Positions 1 to 9,442 of a stretch of DNA of 64,000 nucleotides are shown one piece after another. The position numbers and the translations under genes were made by a program. How positions within the stretch are numbered: the first letter of the stretch is position 1; each line of letters opens with the position of its first letter. Source of the stretch: Emiliania huxleyi CCMP1516 (lineage: Eukaryota; Haptophyta; Isochrysidales; Noelaerhabdaceae); contig NW_005201286.1 of NCBI RefSeq assembly GCF_000372725.1, positions 161,941 through 225,940 on the forward strand, read 5' to 3'. The notes under the pieces are model-generated. The model saw nothing but the letters and a program-made list of their open reading frames with translations, did not search any database and was not told the origin of the DNA.

Positions 1-662
1 GAGCCTCCACGCCATCTGCTTTGATCGCGGTAGCCACTGATGCGGGTGGCAGCCAGCGATGTTGCAGACGGAAGACGTTGCGAAGCGGGTGTGGCCCTGA
101 AACAGACCGCAGGTCATGTCGGCGTACGAGCGCGAAAACCTTTTGAACAGCACGTCCTCGAGGTCAGTCCGCTTGCCATTCACGACTCTGCAGCGCAAGC
201 CCACGCCGGAGCGATCGTACGTCGCTATCCCAGCCGACTGCGCCCCGCGTATCATGGTGATGCGTAGCATCTTGCGCAGCAGGCGAAGCGTCGCGCGGCG
301 ATGCGCGGGGAGGAGGAGCAGGAGGCCGAAGTTTCCGCACATGGAGTAGGAGGAGAGGCGGGCGGCGAAGGCTCAAGGGCCGTCCACTGCCACCGAAGGG
401 GTCTCAAAATGGACGAGACGAGACCGAAATCGTGACGAGGCCCGAATGACACGGGACCCCCCCCCCCCCCCCGCTGGAGCAGCAAACAACCTCTGTATGG
501 AAATCTGGGATTTTTTCGGAAATATAGGTACATACCGGACCGAAGAGTCGGGGACCGCCCACACACACGCGCCTTGCCCAACAAGCTGGCCGTGAGCAGG
601 AGTCGGGGCGAGCCAGGGCCGGAGAGGAGCTAGGTCCCTGGAGAGCCCGGATCTCGGCCTTC

Positions 663-804
663 CAGAGGCAGCTGCGACCCNNNNNNNNNNNNNNNNNNNN
701 NNNNNNNNNNNNNNNNNNNNNNNNNNNNNNNNNNNNNNNNNNNNNNNNNNNNNNNNNNNNNNNNNNNNNNNNNNNNNNNNTCGGCGGGGTCGCAGCTGCC
801 TCTG
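663..804. repeat. Perfect 18-nt inverted repeat around the gap
   Basis: Positions 663-680 and 787-804 are exact reverse complements (the left arm begins CAGAGGCAGC and ends GCGACCC). The 100-N gap lies between them. The arms may be terminal repeats of an element or one side of a collapsed palindrome. Confidence 0.85.
681..780. other. Assembly gap (100 N)
   Basis: Exactly 100 N, which usually marks a gap of unknown length. It sits between two perfect inverted 18-nt arms, so a hairpin or palindrome probably stopped the sequencing or assembly. Confidence 0.98.
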
Positions 805-1568
805 CGCGTCCTGGGGAGGTACAATAGTGTCGCCGCCGGAGACGACTCGACGCCGAAAGATCGGAGATCAAGCTCTGACAGGTCGCACGTCGCTCCTTTG
901 ACGCCGACGTGACTCACCCGTGCAGAGCGCATCAGGACACGGTCTCGACGCGCTCGGTACGACGCCTGCGACCCGTCTCGGGTCAGGTGGCACGACGCTC
1001 ATCGCGCCTGCCAGCGCTGCCGTGCAAGTTGCCACGACGAGGTCGATCACGCTTCTATACGCTCGTCCAGCCTTCCTTTCCATCCCATTAGGCAGCCTGG
1101 GAACGGTGGCGAGCAGAGGCAAAGCCTACGAGGGGTGGTGGAACCACATGTCACGCCTACTCTGCCGGCTCGACCCTAGCCTCCGACGGCTGACTTTGAG
1201 GCACCATCATCGGACGAAGGATGTCGACGTGTTGGTCGCTCTCGCGGTAGCCAGATGACCTCCCATACTAGTATCATCGGCCATGGCCGCAGGAAGCGCG
1301 GGGGAGCGGGGAGAGCGCTGGGAGCAACACGGAGCTCCGTTGGACGCGTTTTCAAGACACAAGAGATTAGCGGGTCAGAGAGTGAATTGGACTAGCCTTT
1401 GTTTCTTTCTTAATTTATCTCGACGTGCTCCACAGGTGCTCCACCGCACACATACTATACACAGAGTGGTGTGGCGCAAAGCGGGGCAACCCTCCGCCTC
1501 GTGACCGCACACCGGCTTAAATACAAAAGAACACCCGCCGCCCAAGCCCCCGCGCGCAATGAATCTCG

Positions 1569-3055
1569 TTAGGCGCCGCCGGCTTCGAAATATTCGCGCA
1601 AGCGGCCCGCCTCCCACCCGAGCGCCCCCGGCGGCGGCTCGACGTCGTCGCAAAAGTACTCGCCCTGCAGCTGGGCCACGAGCGACGCCTGCAGCGCCTG
1701 GATCTGCTTTAAAGTCTCCTCGACGCCGCCTCCGCCGCCGCCTGCTCCGTTGCCGCCGCCGCCGCCGCCACCGGCCGCCGCGCGCGCCTGCAGGCTGCAC
1801 GAACCCTCCAGGCACTCGGCCGGCGACAGCTCGAGGCGCTCGTCGCCGCCGAAGCCTCCGATGGGGCGCGAGGGGAGCCTGTCGAGCATCGCGCACTTTG
1901 CGGTGCAGGTGATCACCTCCTCGTCGCCTTGGGTGAGGATCCTGCCAGAGACGGTGACGAGCGGCGGCGAGACGTCGACGATGGCCGCCTCCGCCTTGTA
2001 GACCACGCCGGGCGAGGACGGCTTCTTGAAGCGGACCGTCATCTCGCTCGTCACCATGTCGGGCGCGATGTTGATCTTCATCACCTCCGCCGTCAGCTCG
2101 TCCAGCACCGCCTCGAGCAGCCCGCCGTGCACCAGCGTCGAGCGCCACCGCGTCGACGTCTCATCCTCCACCGCCGACCAGCCGCCGACCGCCTTTTGGG
2201 AGTACGCGACCGCCGCGACCACCTTGAGCGTCGACGAGTCCCAAAAGTAGCGCAGGTCGAGCCCGCGGCCGGCGCAGGCCGAGTCGCCGTGCGTGTAGCC
2301 CTCGTCCGCGTGCAGCGCGACGCTGCGGCTCTCGCCGTCGGCGCCGCCCTTGATGTGCGGTTGGCTGCTCTCCCAGAAGAGGATGTGCTTCTCGAAGGGC
2401 AGGATGTGCTTGGCCTTGTGCAGCTGGCGGAAGTGGGGGTCGTCGGCGGGGATGAGGCCGTGCGGCCGGTCGGGGATGCCGCGCGCGAGCGCCGCGTCGC
2501 GGTACACGCCCGCCTTTTGCCGGTCGAGCTCGGTCACCTTCTCCCACCACGGCGCCTTTTGCGCCGCCTCTCGCGCGAGCTCGAGCGCGGCGTCCGCTTC
2601 GATCTGCGCCGGGCTGCGCAGGTCATGCTTGGCCTCCAGCTCGCGCGCCGCCGCGCGCAGCTTCGGGTTGGGCGGCGGCGTGATCTGGCCTGCGACGAGA
2701 CAAGCGCGCGAGACGTGTGCTCTGCGCGATATGGGCTTGCGAAAGCGCGCGAGACGTGTGCTCTGCGCGATATGGGCTTGCGACGAGACAAGCGCCACGG
2801 ACCCGAGCGTGACGTTCTGTCTATACGTGCGGTGCAAATGGACGGCGCGCTTCGGTGGAGAGAGGCGTGGCGGGAGAGGCGGCATGGGGTGGAGCGCGGA
2901 CCGCCACTCGCAAAGAACATTTGCAGCTCGGCCTCGGACCACTCGCTCTTGGCCTCGTCCGGGAGCGCTGTGGCGTCGCCGTTGAACTGCGCAGCGAGCT
3001 CCTCGGCGAGCTCGTCAAAGTCGGTGAACGGCTCGCCACGGGGAGGCGGGCGCAT
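1569..3055 (-). CDS. Hotdog-fold acyl-CoA thioesterase-like protein
   Basis: Two exons. Exon 1 is 3055-2908 (starts ATG, about 49 codons, acidic). Exon 2 is 2689-1569. The intron 2690-2907 has a GT donor and an AG acceptor; a second in-phase donor six bases later is equally possible. The protein is about 422 residues. Its centre carries the 4HBT/PaaI-type hotdog pattern: the THVHGG-like LVHGGLLEAVLDE helix, then strands reading EMTVRFKKP, VVYKAEA and VSGRILTQGDEEVITCTAKCAML. In this family the HGG helix binds the thioester and the enzyme hydrolyses acyl-CoA. The N-terminal ~200 residues contain a WWEKVTELDRQK segment and precede the hotdog domain. The C-terminus has a polyglycine spacer and a short amphipathic helix. 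The substrate cannot be told from sequence. Family assignment is fairly safe; the intron edges are inferred. Confidence 0.75.
2702..2783. repeat. 41-bp tandem duplication inside the thioesterase intron
   Basis: Two exact head-to-tail copies of a 41-bp unit, 2702-2742 and 2743-2783. They are flanked by the shared string GCGACGAGACAAGCGC, at about 2692 and 2780. It lies wholly within the intron. Confidence 0.9.
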
Positions 3056-3309
3056 CGTGTGGAGGGAAGTCTGGCGCGACGGCCGACGACGCAGTTTCGC
3101 ACCACAAGCTACAGCAAGCTGGGTTCCAACTTTTGCGGGGTATGGTATGGTCCGATCGCGGCCCAAAGGGTGGGGGGGGGGGGGGGTATGGTCCTGACCG
3201 CCCAAGAGTAGCCCTCGACAGGGGTGGGGGGGTATGGTCCCTCGGCCTCTACTGCCGCCGCCCCCCCCCGAGCATCGTGTGTGGCGAAACGGGAAAATTC
3301 ACGTGCCGA
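3056..3309. other. Upstream region with G tracts
   Basis: This is 5' flank of the thioesterase gene. It holds three GGTATGGTCC copies and long G homopolymers (around 3171-3186 and 3222-3231). No gene seen. Confidence 0.5.
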
Positions 3310-3709
3310 CAGGTGGCGTTTATTTTTGCTTGGCCGGACATCATGATGAAATTCTGCAAAAACCTGACCGGCCCCTGCCCTGCCCCTACCTACCTACCTA
3401 CCTACCTACCTTACTTATGGGAAACTAAAAAAGAAATCACGGGGTGGGTGAAGGTGGGGTACTATACCAACTAAAGTGATGGCTGGTGGTACTATCCTGC
3501 AACCACAGTCCTTCCTGTGACATGGCAACTCTCAAGCCCTACAAAGATCAACGACTTGGGGAGGGTTGACATCGTGATTTGGGCGGAAAAATTCTTTTTC
3601 TGCTGTGAAAATTCCGGCGTGAGAGAGGGAAAAACCCGACGGGAGGGCCCAGACCCTACCCTACCTACCCCATCATGATGTCCGGCCAAGCAAAAATAAT
3701 ATACACCTG
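3310..3709. mobile_element. 400-bp MITE-like element with terminal inverted repeats and 7-bp target duplication
   Basis: The ends are inverted repeats of about 39 nt starting CAGGTG and running into TTATTTTTGCTTGGCCGG and CATCATGATG (left from 3310, right ending 3709), with only four mismatches. The element is bracketed by a direct duplication GTGCCGA at 3303-3309 and 3710-3716, the signature of transposase-mediated insertion. It has no coding capacity, contains CCTA tetranucleotide runs near both inner ends, and also carries an AAAATTCTTTTTC motif. The superfamily is not assigned. Confidence 0.85.
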
Positions 3710-3716
3710 GTGCCGA

Positions 3717-4348
3717 GAGAGATTTTTAGCAATACCAAACATGCCGCGGACAAAGTTGGTTTTCTAAAATCTCTTCAAAGGGACAATCGAGAGCGCTACA
3801 TCACACACGCGTGCACGGCGCTCGCGCGCGCGCGGCTGTCATCAATGTACGTCCTTTTAGCTTACTGGGAGAAGCGGGAGAGGGGCCCCTCTCTCATGTA
3901 TGACCCCGGGCACCGTCACCACAGATGACGACGGAACCCCCGCGACCCCCCTCGGCGAAAGCGACGCGGCGCGCGGGAGTTGGAAGGTGCCCGCAAGGAC
4001 TTTTTTGGGCAGGCGCTGCGAGAGTGTCGAGTTCCGGCGGTGCGAGCCGACCCCTCTCGCGCGGTCCCGCCGACACACGCCCTGCCGCCTCGGACCGCTC
4101 GCTCGCCCCACCCTGCCGCCGCACTCCTCGCCGCGCCGTGTCGCGCGCCACACCACCGCTCGAACGTCTCCCGGATCACTTCAGCCCGGGGCCGCGCACT
4201 CGGCCACCACCTGCTAGCGATGGCCCTCCACACCCCACGTCCGGCGCCCCCGCGAGACTGCGCCGGCCCGCCACTTCACTTTGTGCGCGACACATCATCG
4301 CCACTGTTCCCCGCCCGTCCCAGGCAGCACCGGGGAGCGAGCGGCGCG
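3717..4348. other. Intergenic, 5' flank of the homeobox gene
   Basis: The frame of the homeobox exon stays open upstream to about 3980, but the translation is low in complexity, so I do not extend the gene. No other gene seen. Confidence 0.4.
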
Positions 4349-5124
4349 ATGGCGCCGGTGGCCATGCCGGGCATCTCCAAGGGCCGCTGGACGCCCGACG
4401 CGGAGGGCCGCGCTCTCCTCGAGACGATCTTTCAGGCAGACAATTTTCCGGCGCGGCCGGTGAGGCTGCAGCTGGCCGAGGCGCTTAAGGTGAACCAGCG
4501 GCAGATACAGGCGCGGCTCGCGCCCGACGCCCCTCCCTCCCTCTCCCTGTCGCCCTCCCCTCTCCTCTTCCATCAGCGCGCCAGCGCGAGGGCTCCCTTT
4601 CGAAGCGCCGCCCAGCTCCTGCCGCCGCCGCGCAGGTATGGTTTCAGAACCGGCGGCAGCGGCTCAAGCGAGAGCAGGAGGGGGGGTTGGGAGGCGAGGG
4701 GGCGGCGGGCGAGGGGGCAGGGAGCGAGCTCGGCGGCAGCGGCCCGCGGGGTGAGGAGACGCCACCTCCGGGCAGCGCGCCGCTGTTTGGGATGCAGGCG
4801 CATCCGGGCGCCGGCAGCAGCAGCGTGGAGGGCGGAGGCGGAGGGCGGAGAGAGGCGACGCGGTGCCTCGCGCGGCTCCTCGAGTCCCGCAGCGGCGCCC
4901 GAGCGCTGCGCGGCGCGGCGCGTGCGATGCTGCACAACAACCCGCTGATGAGGCACCCGCGGGCGCCGTGCCACCGCCTGCTCGCGCAGCTCTCGACGCT
5001 CGAGATCGAGGCCGAGGCGGAGGGGGAGGGGGCGCCGCCGCTGCAGAGCGCGCCGACCGACGTCGAGGCGCTGGAGGGGCTCTCGTCCCTCTTCTACAGC
5101 AAGGGTGGCAAACCCTCCAGCTAA
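4349..5124 (+). CDS. Homeodomain transcription factor
   Basis: Two exons, 4349-4510 and 4636-5124, giving 216 residues. The homeodomain lies near the N-terminus (about residues 10-68): KGRWTPDAEGRALLE for helix 1, then RLQLAEALKVNQRQIQ and VWFQNRRQRLKRE for helix 3, the DNA-recognition helix with the invariant W, F, N and R. The intron splits helix 3 between QIQ and VWF, a position seen in many homeobox genes. Its donor is GC (CAG|GCGCGG) and its acceptor GCGCAG|GTA, phase 0, length 125. Joining the exons restores an unbroken consensus helix, which is strong evidence for the GC splice site. The remainder is Gly/Glu-rich with a Leu/Ala-rich segment near residues 110-150. A DNA-binding regulator in the nucleus is expected; the target genes are unknown. 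The start is the first ATG before the homeodomain, in a favourable context. Confidence 0.85.
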
Positions 5125-5480
5125 GGGGGCGCGCTTCCCTTCGAGCGCCTTCGCCTCCGCTCGGTTTCCGCTGCATGCTTGCGCGCCGGGGCGACCACAC
5201 CTGTATCATGCGCCCCCTTCCTCTCCCACCCACCGCCCTCCCCGTGTCTTGTCTCTGTCGCCACGCTCCCGTATGCGCCTCTGTTGAGAGGTGGCTGGAG
5301 ATCAGTGTCCGAACCCTCGCGCGCCCCGTGCACGCAGTGTCCCGCTCTCTCGAGCGCTCTCTCGCTTATCAGGCCGCCCGCGCAACCGCGGCCCCTCATA
5401 CCATGTGCCTATTAGGAATCTCTCACTCTGTGTGTTTCGCACGTCGCTACTCACTCGCTCGTATATTTAGGTGTCTCTGT
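5125..5480. other. Short convergent intergenic region
   Basis: This lies between the 3' ends of the homeobox gene (plus) and the ankyrin/U-box gene (minus). No gene or clear terminator seen. Confidence 0.4.
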
Positions 5481-7643
5481 CTAGACGATCTCGGGAAAAG
5501 CTGGTAAGCTCACATACCGTTTTGTGCGTTTTACACACCCGGGGAGGGCGGGGGGACCCGGGGGACGAGGGCCGAGGCGGGCCCTCCCGAGGGGGCAGAG
5601 CGCCCTCTGTATAGCGCGCCCACCTACGGAAAGCCGTGTAGCCCGTTGGGCGTTGGGCCGTTGCAGAGAGCACACACCCGGCAGACACCGTGTGGAACGG
5701 TACCGCGCAACGCACACACGCGTGAGGGGATGTCTCATCTGTCGAGTGGTCCTCTGGGTCCATACACAGTAGACAATACACTGTTCGAAACTGTGTGGCG
5801 CTGGCCACGACCCCCAAGGCCCTGCCCAGCCGAGCGCGATCAAGCCCGCGCCTGCTGCCACTCCCGGACCATCCGGCGCCTCGCCCGTCATCGGGCTCGT
5901 CGACTTGGTCGCGAGCCAGCGCTCGATCGCCGACCGCTCGTACGAATGCCCGTCCGCCGCCATCACCGGGTCACTCATGAGCTCGGTCGTGATCGGGCAG
6001 ATGAAGTCGGCCGGCGGCTCCTCCTCCCTCGGAGCCGGCGCCTCTGCAGCCGAGGACGGCCCTTGCGCCTCCGCCGCCCGCCTCCCCTGCCTCCTCCAGC
6101 CTCGCGCTCTCCTCGAGCGCAGCTCCGCCTCCTCCGCCGCCGCCTTGGGCTCTTGCGACGGCCCAGCACCGCCCCCGCCGCCCTTCTTCTTGCCCTTCTT
6201 CTTGCCCTTCTTGCTCTCCTTGGCGCGCTTCTCCGCCACCTCCTCCGCCAGCAGCTCCTCTGCGTGCCGCACCGCATCTGCCTCCCGCGCCGCCGCAGCC
6301 TCCTCGGCGGCCCTCTCGGCCTCCACCCTCTCGGCCGCCGCCCTCTCGGCCACTGCCCTCTCCACCCTCGCCTCAATCTCCGCTCTCTTCGCCTCCCTCG
6401 CCGCCGCCTCAAGGGCGCACACGCACTCGGTGTGGCCGTTCTCCTTGGCCCACTGCAGCGCCGTACGCCCGGCCGAGGTGCGCGCCGCTGTGTCAGCGCC
6501 CGCCCGCAGCAGGCAGAGCACGACGGCGGGGTGGCCATGGTAGCACGCAATGTGCAGCGGCGTGAAGCCGTCCTCCTCGGCCTGGTCGACCGCCGCGCTG
6601 GCTCCGACAAGCAGCCGGACGATGTCGACGTGGCCCTCCTGGCACGCGACGTACAGCGGCGTGGCGCCACGGCCTGTGGCGTGGTCGACCGCCGCGCCGG
6701 CCTCGAGAAGCAGCCGGGCGATCTCGAGGTGTCCCTTCTGGCACGCCATGAACAGCGGCGTGAAGCCGTCCGCAGTGTCTGCTTGGTTGACCGCCGCGCT
6801 GGCAGCGACAAGCAGCATGGCGATCTCGAGGTGGCCCTTGTAACACGCGACGTACAGCGGCGTGGCGCCGTCGTCCTTGGCTTGGTTGACCGCCGCGCCG
6901 GCCTCGAGGAGTAGCCGGACGCACTCGAGGCGGCCCTCCTCGCACGCGATGTACAGCGGCGTGAAGCCGCGGCCTGTGGCGTGGTCGACCGCCGCGCCGG
7001 CCTCGAGGATCAGCCGGGAGATCTCGAGGTGGCCCTCCTGGCATGCGGCGGACAGCGGCGTGAAACCGCCGTCCTCGGCTTGGTCGACCGCTGCGCTAGC
7101 CTCGAGGAGCAGCCGCGCGATCTCGAGGTGGCCCTTCTGGCACGCCATATACAGCGGCGTGGTGCCGTCGTTCCTGGCTCTTGGTCGACCGCCGCGCTGG
7201 CCTCGAGGAGCAGCCGGACGCACTCGAGGTGGCCTTCCTGGCACGCGATGAGCAGCGGCGTGAAGCCACTCTGCTTGGCTTGGTTGACCGCCGCGCTGGC
7301 AGCGACAAGCAGCATGGCGATCTCGAGGTGGCCCTTGTAACACGCCACGTACACGGTACAGCGGCGTGGCGCCGTTGACGTTGGCTTGGCTGACCGCCGT
7401 GCCGGCCTCGAGGAGCAGCTGGGCGCACTCGAGGCGGCCGTTCCAGCACGCGATGGACAGCGGCGTCCAGCCGTCCCCCTTGGCCTGGTCGACCGCCGCG
7501 CAAGCATTGACAAGCAGCCGGGCGATCTCGAGGTGGCCCTTCTGGCACGCGACGTACAGCGGGGAGAGGTGCGTGGAATCAGATGTGCAGGGCGAGACTC
7601 GATCGATCGACGCACCACGCCGGCCGGCCGGAGGGAGACTCAC
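5481..7643 (-). CDS. Ankyrin-repeat protein with a partial U-box (E3 ubiquitin ligase-like)
   Basis: A single open frame of about 720 codons. Twelve 33-residue ankyrin repeats of the [20 protein letters not shown] type fill the first two thirds. An Ala/Glu-rich coiled coil, a [10 protein letters not shown] basic run and a U-box start follow ([20 protein letters not shown], then [20 protein letters not shown]). The U-box stops after about 43 residues: its last strand and helix are replaced by unrelated sequence, so E2 binding may be lost or a 3' exon is missing. Repeats 3-4 are read in a shifted frame, because a 7-nt insertion near 7353-7359 and a 2-nt insertion near 7178-7181 cancel out. The upstream end of the frame (7643) is GTG within a GTGAGT donor-like string, not ATG, so the true start must be in an upstream exon I could not identify. 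U-box proteins ubiquitinate targets chosen by their repeat domain. Confidence 0.75.
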   Translation of the reverse strand: MSLPPAGRRGASIDRVSPCTSDSTHLSPLYVACQKGHLEIARLLVNACAAVDQAKGDGWTPLSIACWNGRLECAQLLLEAGTAVSQANVNGATPLYRVRGVLQGPPRDRHAACRCQRGGQPSQAEWLHAAAHRVPGRPPRVRPAAPRGQRGGRPRARNDGTTPLYMACQKGHLEIARLLLEASAAVDQAEDGGFTPLSAACQEGHLEISRLILEAGAAVDHATGRGFTPLYIACEEGRLECVRLLLEAGAAVNQAKDDGATPLYVACYKGHLEIAMLLVAASAAVNQADTADGFTPLFMACQKGHLEIARLLLEAGAAVDHATGRGATPLYVACQEGHVDIVRLLVGASAAVDQAEEDGFTPLHIACYHGHPAVVLCLLRAGADTAARTSAGRTALQWAKENGHTECVCALEAAAREAKRAEIEARVERAVAERAAAERVEAERAAEEAAAAREADAVRHAEELLAEEVAEKRAKESKKGKKKGKKKGGGGGAGPSQEPKAAAEEAELRSRRARGWRRQGRRAAEAQGPSSAAEAPAPREEEPPADFICPITTELMSDPVMAADGHSYERSAIERWLATKSTSPMTGEAPDGPGVAAGAGLIALGWAGPWGSWPAPHSFEQCIVYCVWTQRTTRQMRHPLTRVCVARYRSTRCLPGVCSLQRPNAQRATRLSVGGRAIQRALCPLGRARLGPRPPGPPALPGCVKRTKRYVSLPAFPEIV

Positions 7644-8008
7644 AAACGCGTCGCACTACGTACGCGGCGCTACCTCCATCGATCGATCGACCCCGGCCGC
7701 GAGCGCACCTACACATGCATGCCAAGAGGGGAAGAAGATCTCTCTCACACACACATGCCAGGGAGGGACGGATTTAGATACCAGGACTAGCCCCCTCCCC
7801 CCCTTGGCTGTTTCCGGTCTGCGTGTCGGCCCTTGTTTTCTTCCTCCCGGTGCTTGATTTCTTCTACTCTCGTGAGCTGTGAACAGACGCAAGTAAACCC
7901 GCTAGATTTCTTCCACCCCCGCCCTTTTGGCTCACCGGCTCACCGGCCGCTGCAGGGGGCCTGCGCTAAAAAAGGGCTGCTGCCAGATCGTACTCGAGGG
8001 TGCTGGCC
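7644..8008. other. Intergenic; GATC-rich
   Basis: Contains ATCGATCGATCGA runs (near 7679-7691) and the missing 5' exon of the ankyrin/U-box gene may lie here. No gene is certain. Confidence 0.35.
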
Positions 8009-9442
8009 ATGGCTCCTCCTCCGGCTGCGGTCGCGCCGACGCTGGAGGCCGCCGGCGAGGACTCGATCCGTGTGGCGTGGGCGGTGCCGCAAGGCGTCGC
8101 CGAGCCACAGAGTTTTGCCGCCGTTAGCCTGCGACCCGAGGGCTCATCGCGGTGGCTGCGGGTCGACGCACGGTCAGGAAAGCTGGACGAGCCGGACGCT
8201 CTGCCGCTGCCGCTCAAAACGACGAGCTGCGTGGTCAAGGGCGTCGACCCGAAGGCCACGTACGTCGCTCGAGTCCGCCTCGGAGACCACGAGTCTGGCT
8301 GGGGCCCCGACTCGCCCGCCAGCAAGTCGCTGACGCTGGCCTCCCTTGCTCCGTCTGCTCCCGCCGCTCCACTTCTCGAGGCGGTTAACAAGACGAGCCT
8401 GCGAGTGCACTTCACGCTGCCTCCAGTCCGGCCGGACGCATCGGCACATGGCATCGTGACCGTTCATGTCAAGGCCGGCAATGGAGCGTGGCATTCTGTG
8501 GACGCCACGTCGTCAACTCTCACACCTGCGGATGGCTCTGGCACGGCCCACCGGGCAGATTCGCGGGTTGCTCTCGTCAAGGGGCTGGTGGAGGGTCTGA
8601 GCTACCGCGCTAAGGTCAGTGCGAAGAATGCCTGCGGCTGGGGTGCCTACTCGCCTGTCAGCGAGCCGCTTACCCTCGGCGCGGCGGCACTCAGGCCGAT
8701 CGCCCCTGCTGCACCGCTTCTCGAGGCGGTCGACTCGACGAGCCTACGCGTGCACTTCTCGCCGCCACCAGTCAGGCCGGGCGATCCAGCGCTTGACTTT
8801 GTGGCGGTTTATGTCAGCGACGGCGGCGCGTGGCAGACTGTGGACGCCGCGGCTTCGACTCTCAAGCCGCTTGGACGGGCCTTCCGGGCAGGCGTCGAGT
8901 CTGCACTCGTCAAGGGGCTGTCCGAGGGGGTGACCTACCGCGCCAAGGTCAGCGTGCGGAACATCCACGGCTGGGGTGCTCATTCGCCGTCCAGCGAGCC
9001 GCTGCAGCTGCCGGAGCCAGCGTCACCAGTGTCGGGGCCAGCGTCACCAGTGTCGGGGCCAGTGTCGGGGCCAGCGTCACCAGAAGTGGAGATCACGGGC
9101 AGCAAGTCGCGCGAGGAGCGCGACGCTGAGCTCCGCAAGCGCTCGGTGGACGTCGACGCGGAGGATGACGCGGCCCCCGCCTCGCCGCGCTCCAAGCGGT
9201 CGAAGAAGGAGGGCGAGGCGGGGGCCGAGGCGGAGGGCGAGGCGGGAGAGGAGGGCGAGGCTGGCGGGGAGGGCGAGGAAATCGAGTGGCTGTCATCCAT
9301 CGAATTGGAGAGCTCAGCGGAGGTGGAGGCGGACGGGCTCGGCACATCCAGCCTCGGACAGATGCTTCTCGACAAGGAGGGGCGCAAGCGCTGGACCGAG
9401 GTGACGGACGACTCCGAGACGGAGTCCACGGACCACGAGTAG
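8009..9442 (+). CDS. Fibronectin type III repeat protein with acidic tail
   Basis: 477 residues, one exon, started at the ATG in the Kozak-like context GCCATGG. Three fibronectin-III domains sit at about residues 8-107, 112-230 and 236-342. Each ends with the typical Y-x-A-K-V-S-x-x-N-x-x-GWG-x-x-SP strand pair (SYRAKVSAKNACGWGAYSP, TYRAKVSVRNIHGWGAHSP). Repeats 2 and 3 are close paralogues. A short PASPVSG repeat follows, then a basic PRSKRSKKE patch that could serve as a nuclear signal, and a Glu-rich acidic tail ending DDSETESTDHE. There is no signal peptide or membrane segment, so an intracellular adaptor role is more likely than an extracellular one. The function is unknown. Confidence 0.8.
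   Translation: MAPPPAAVAPTLEAAGEDSIRVAWAVPQGVAEPQSFAAVSLRPEGSSRWLRVDARSGKLDEPDALPLPLKTTSCVVKGVDPKATYVARVRLGDHESGWGPDSPASKSLTLASLAPSAPAAPLLEAVNKTSLRVHFTLPPVRPDASAHGIVTVHVKAGNGAWHSVDATSSTLTPADGSGTAHRADSRVALVKGLVEGLSYRAKVSAKNACGWGAYSPVSEPLTLGAAALRPIAPAAPLLEAVDSTSLRVHFSPPPVRPGDPALDFVAVYVSDGGAWQTVDAAASTLKPLGRAFRAGVESALVKGLSEGVTYRAKVSVRNIHGWGAHSPSSEPLQLPEPASPVSGPASPVSGPVSGPASPEVEITGSKSREERDAELRKRSVDVDAEDDAAPASPRSKRSKKEGEAGAEAEGEAGEEGEAGGEGEEIEWLSSIELESSAEVEADGLGTSSLGQMLLDKEGRKRWTEVTDDSETESTDHE

Larger units (their letters stand above)
1..1568. other. No supported gene; contains an assembly gap
   Basis: Apart from the N gap at 681-780 and the inverted repeat flanking it, I see only short open frames without recognisable domains. 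A C homopolymer lies near 460-472. The stretch from 1380 to 1568 is the 3' flank of the thioesterase gene on the minus strand. Confidence 0.5.

Noticed and set aside
1929..3197. A 422-codon plus-strand frame opposite the thioesterase
   Set aside because: Antisense shadow of the hotdog gene, Arg/Val-rich with no recognisable motif.
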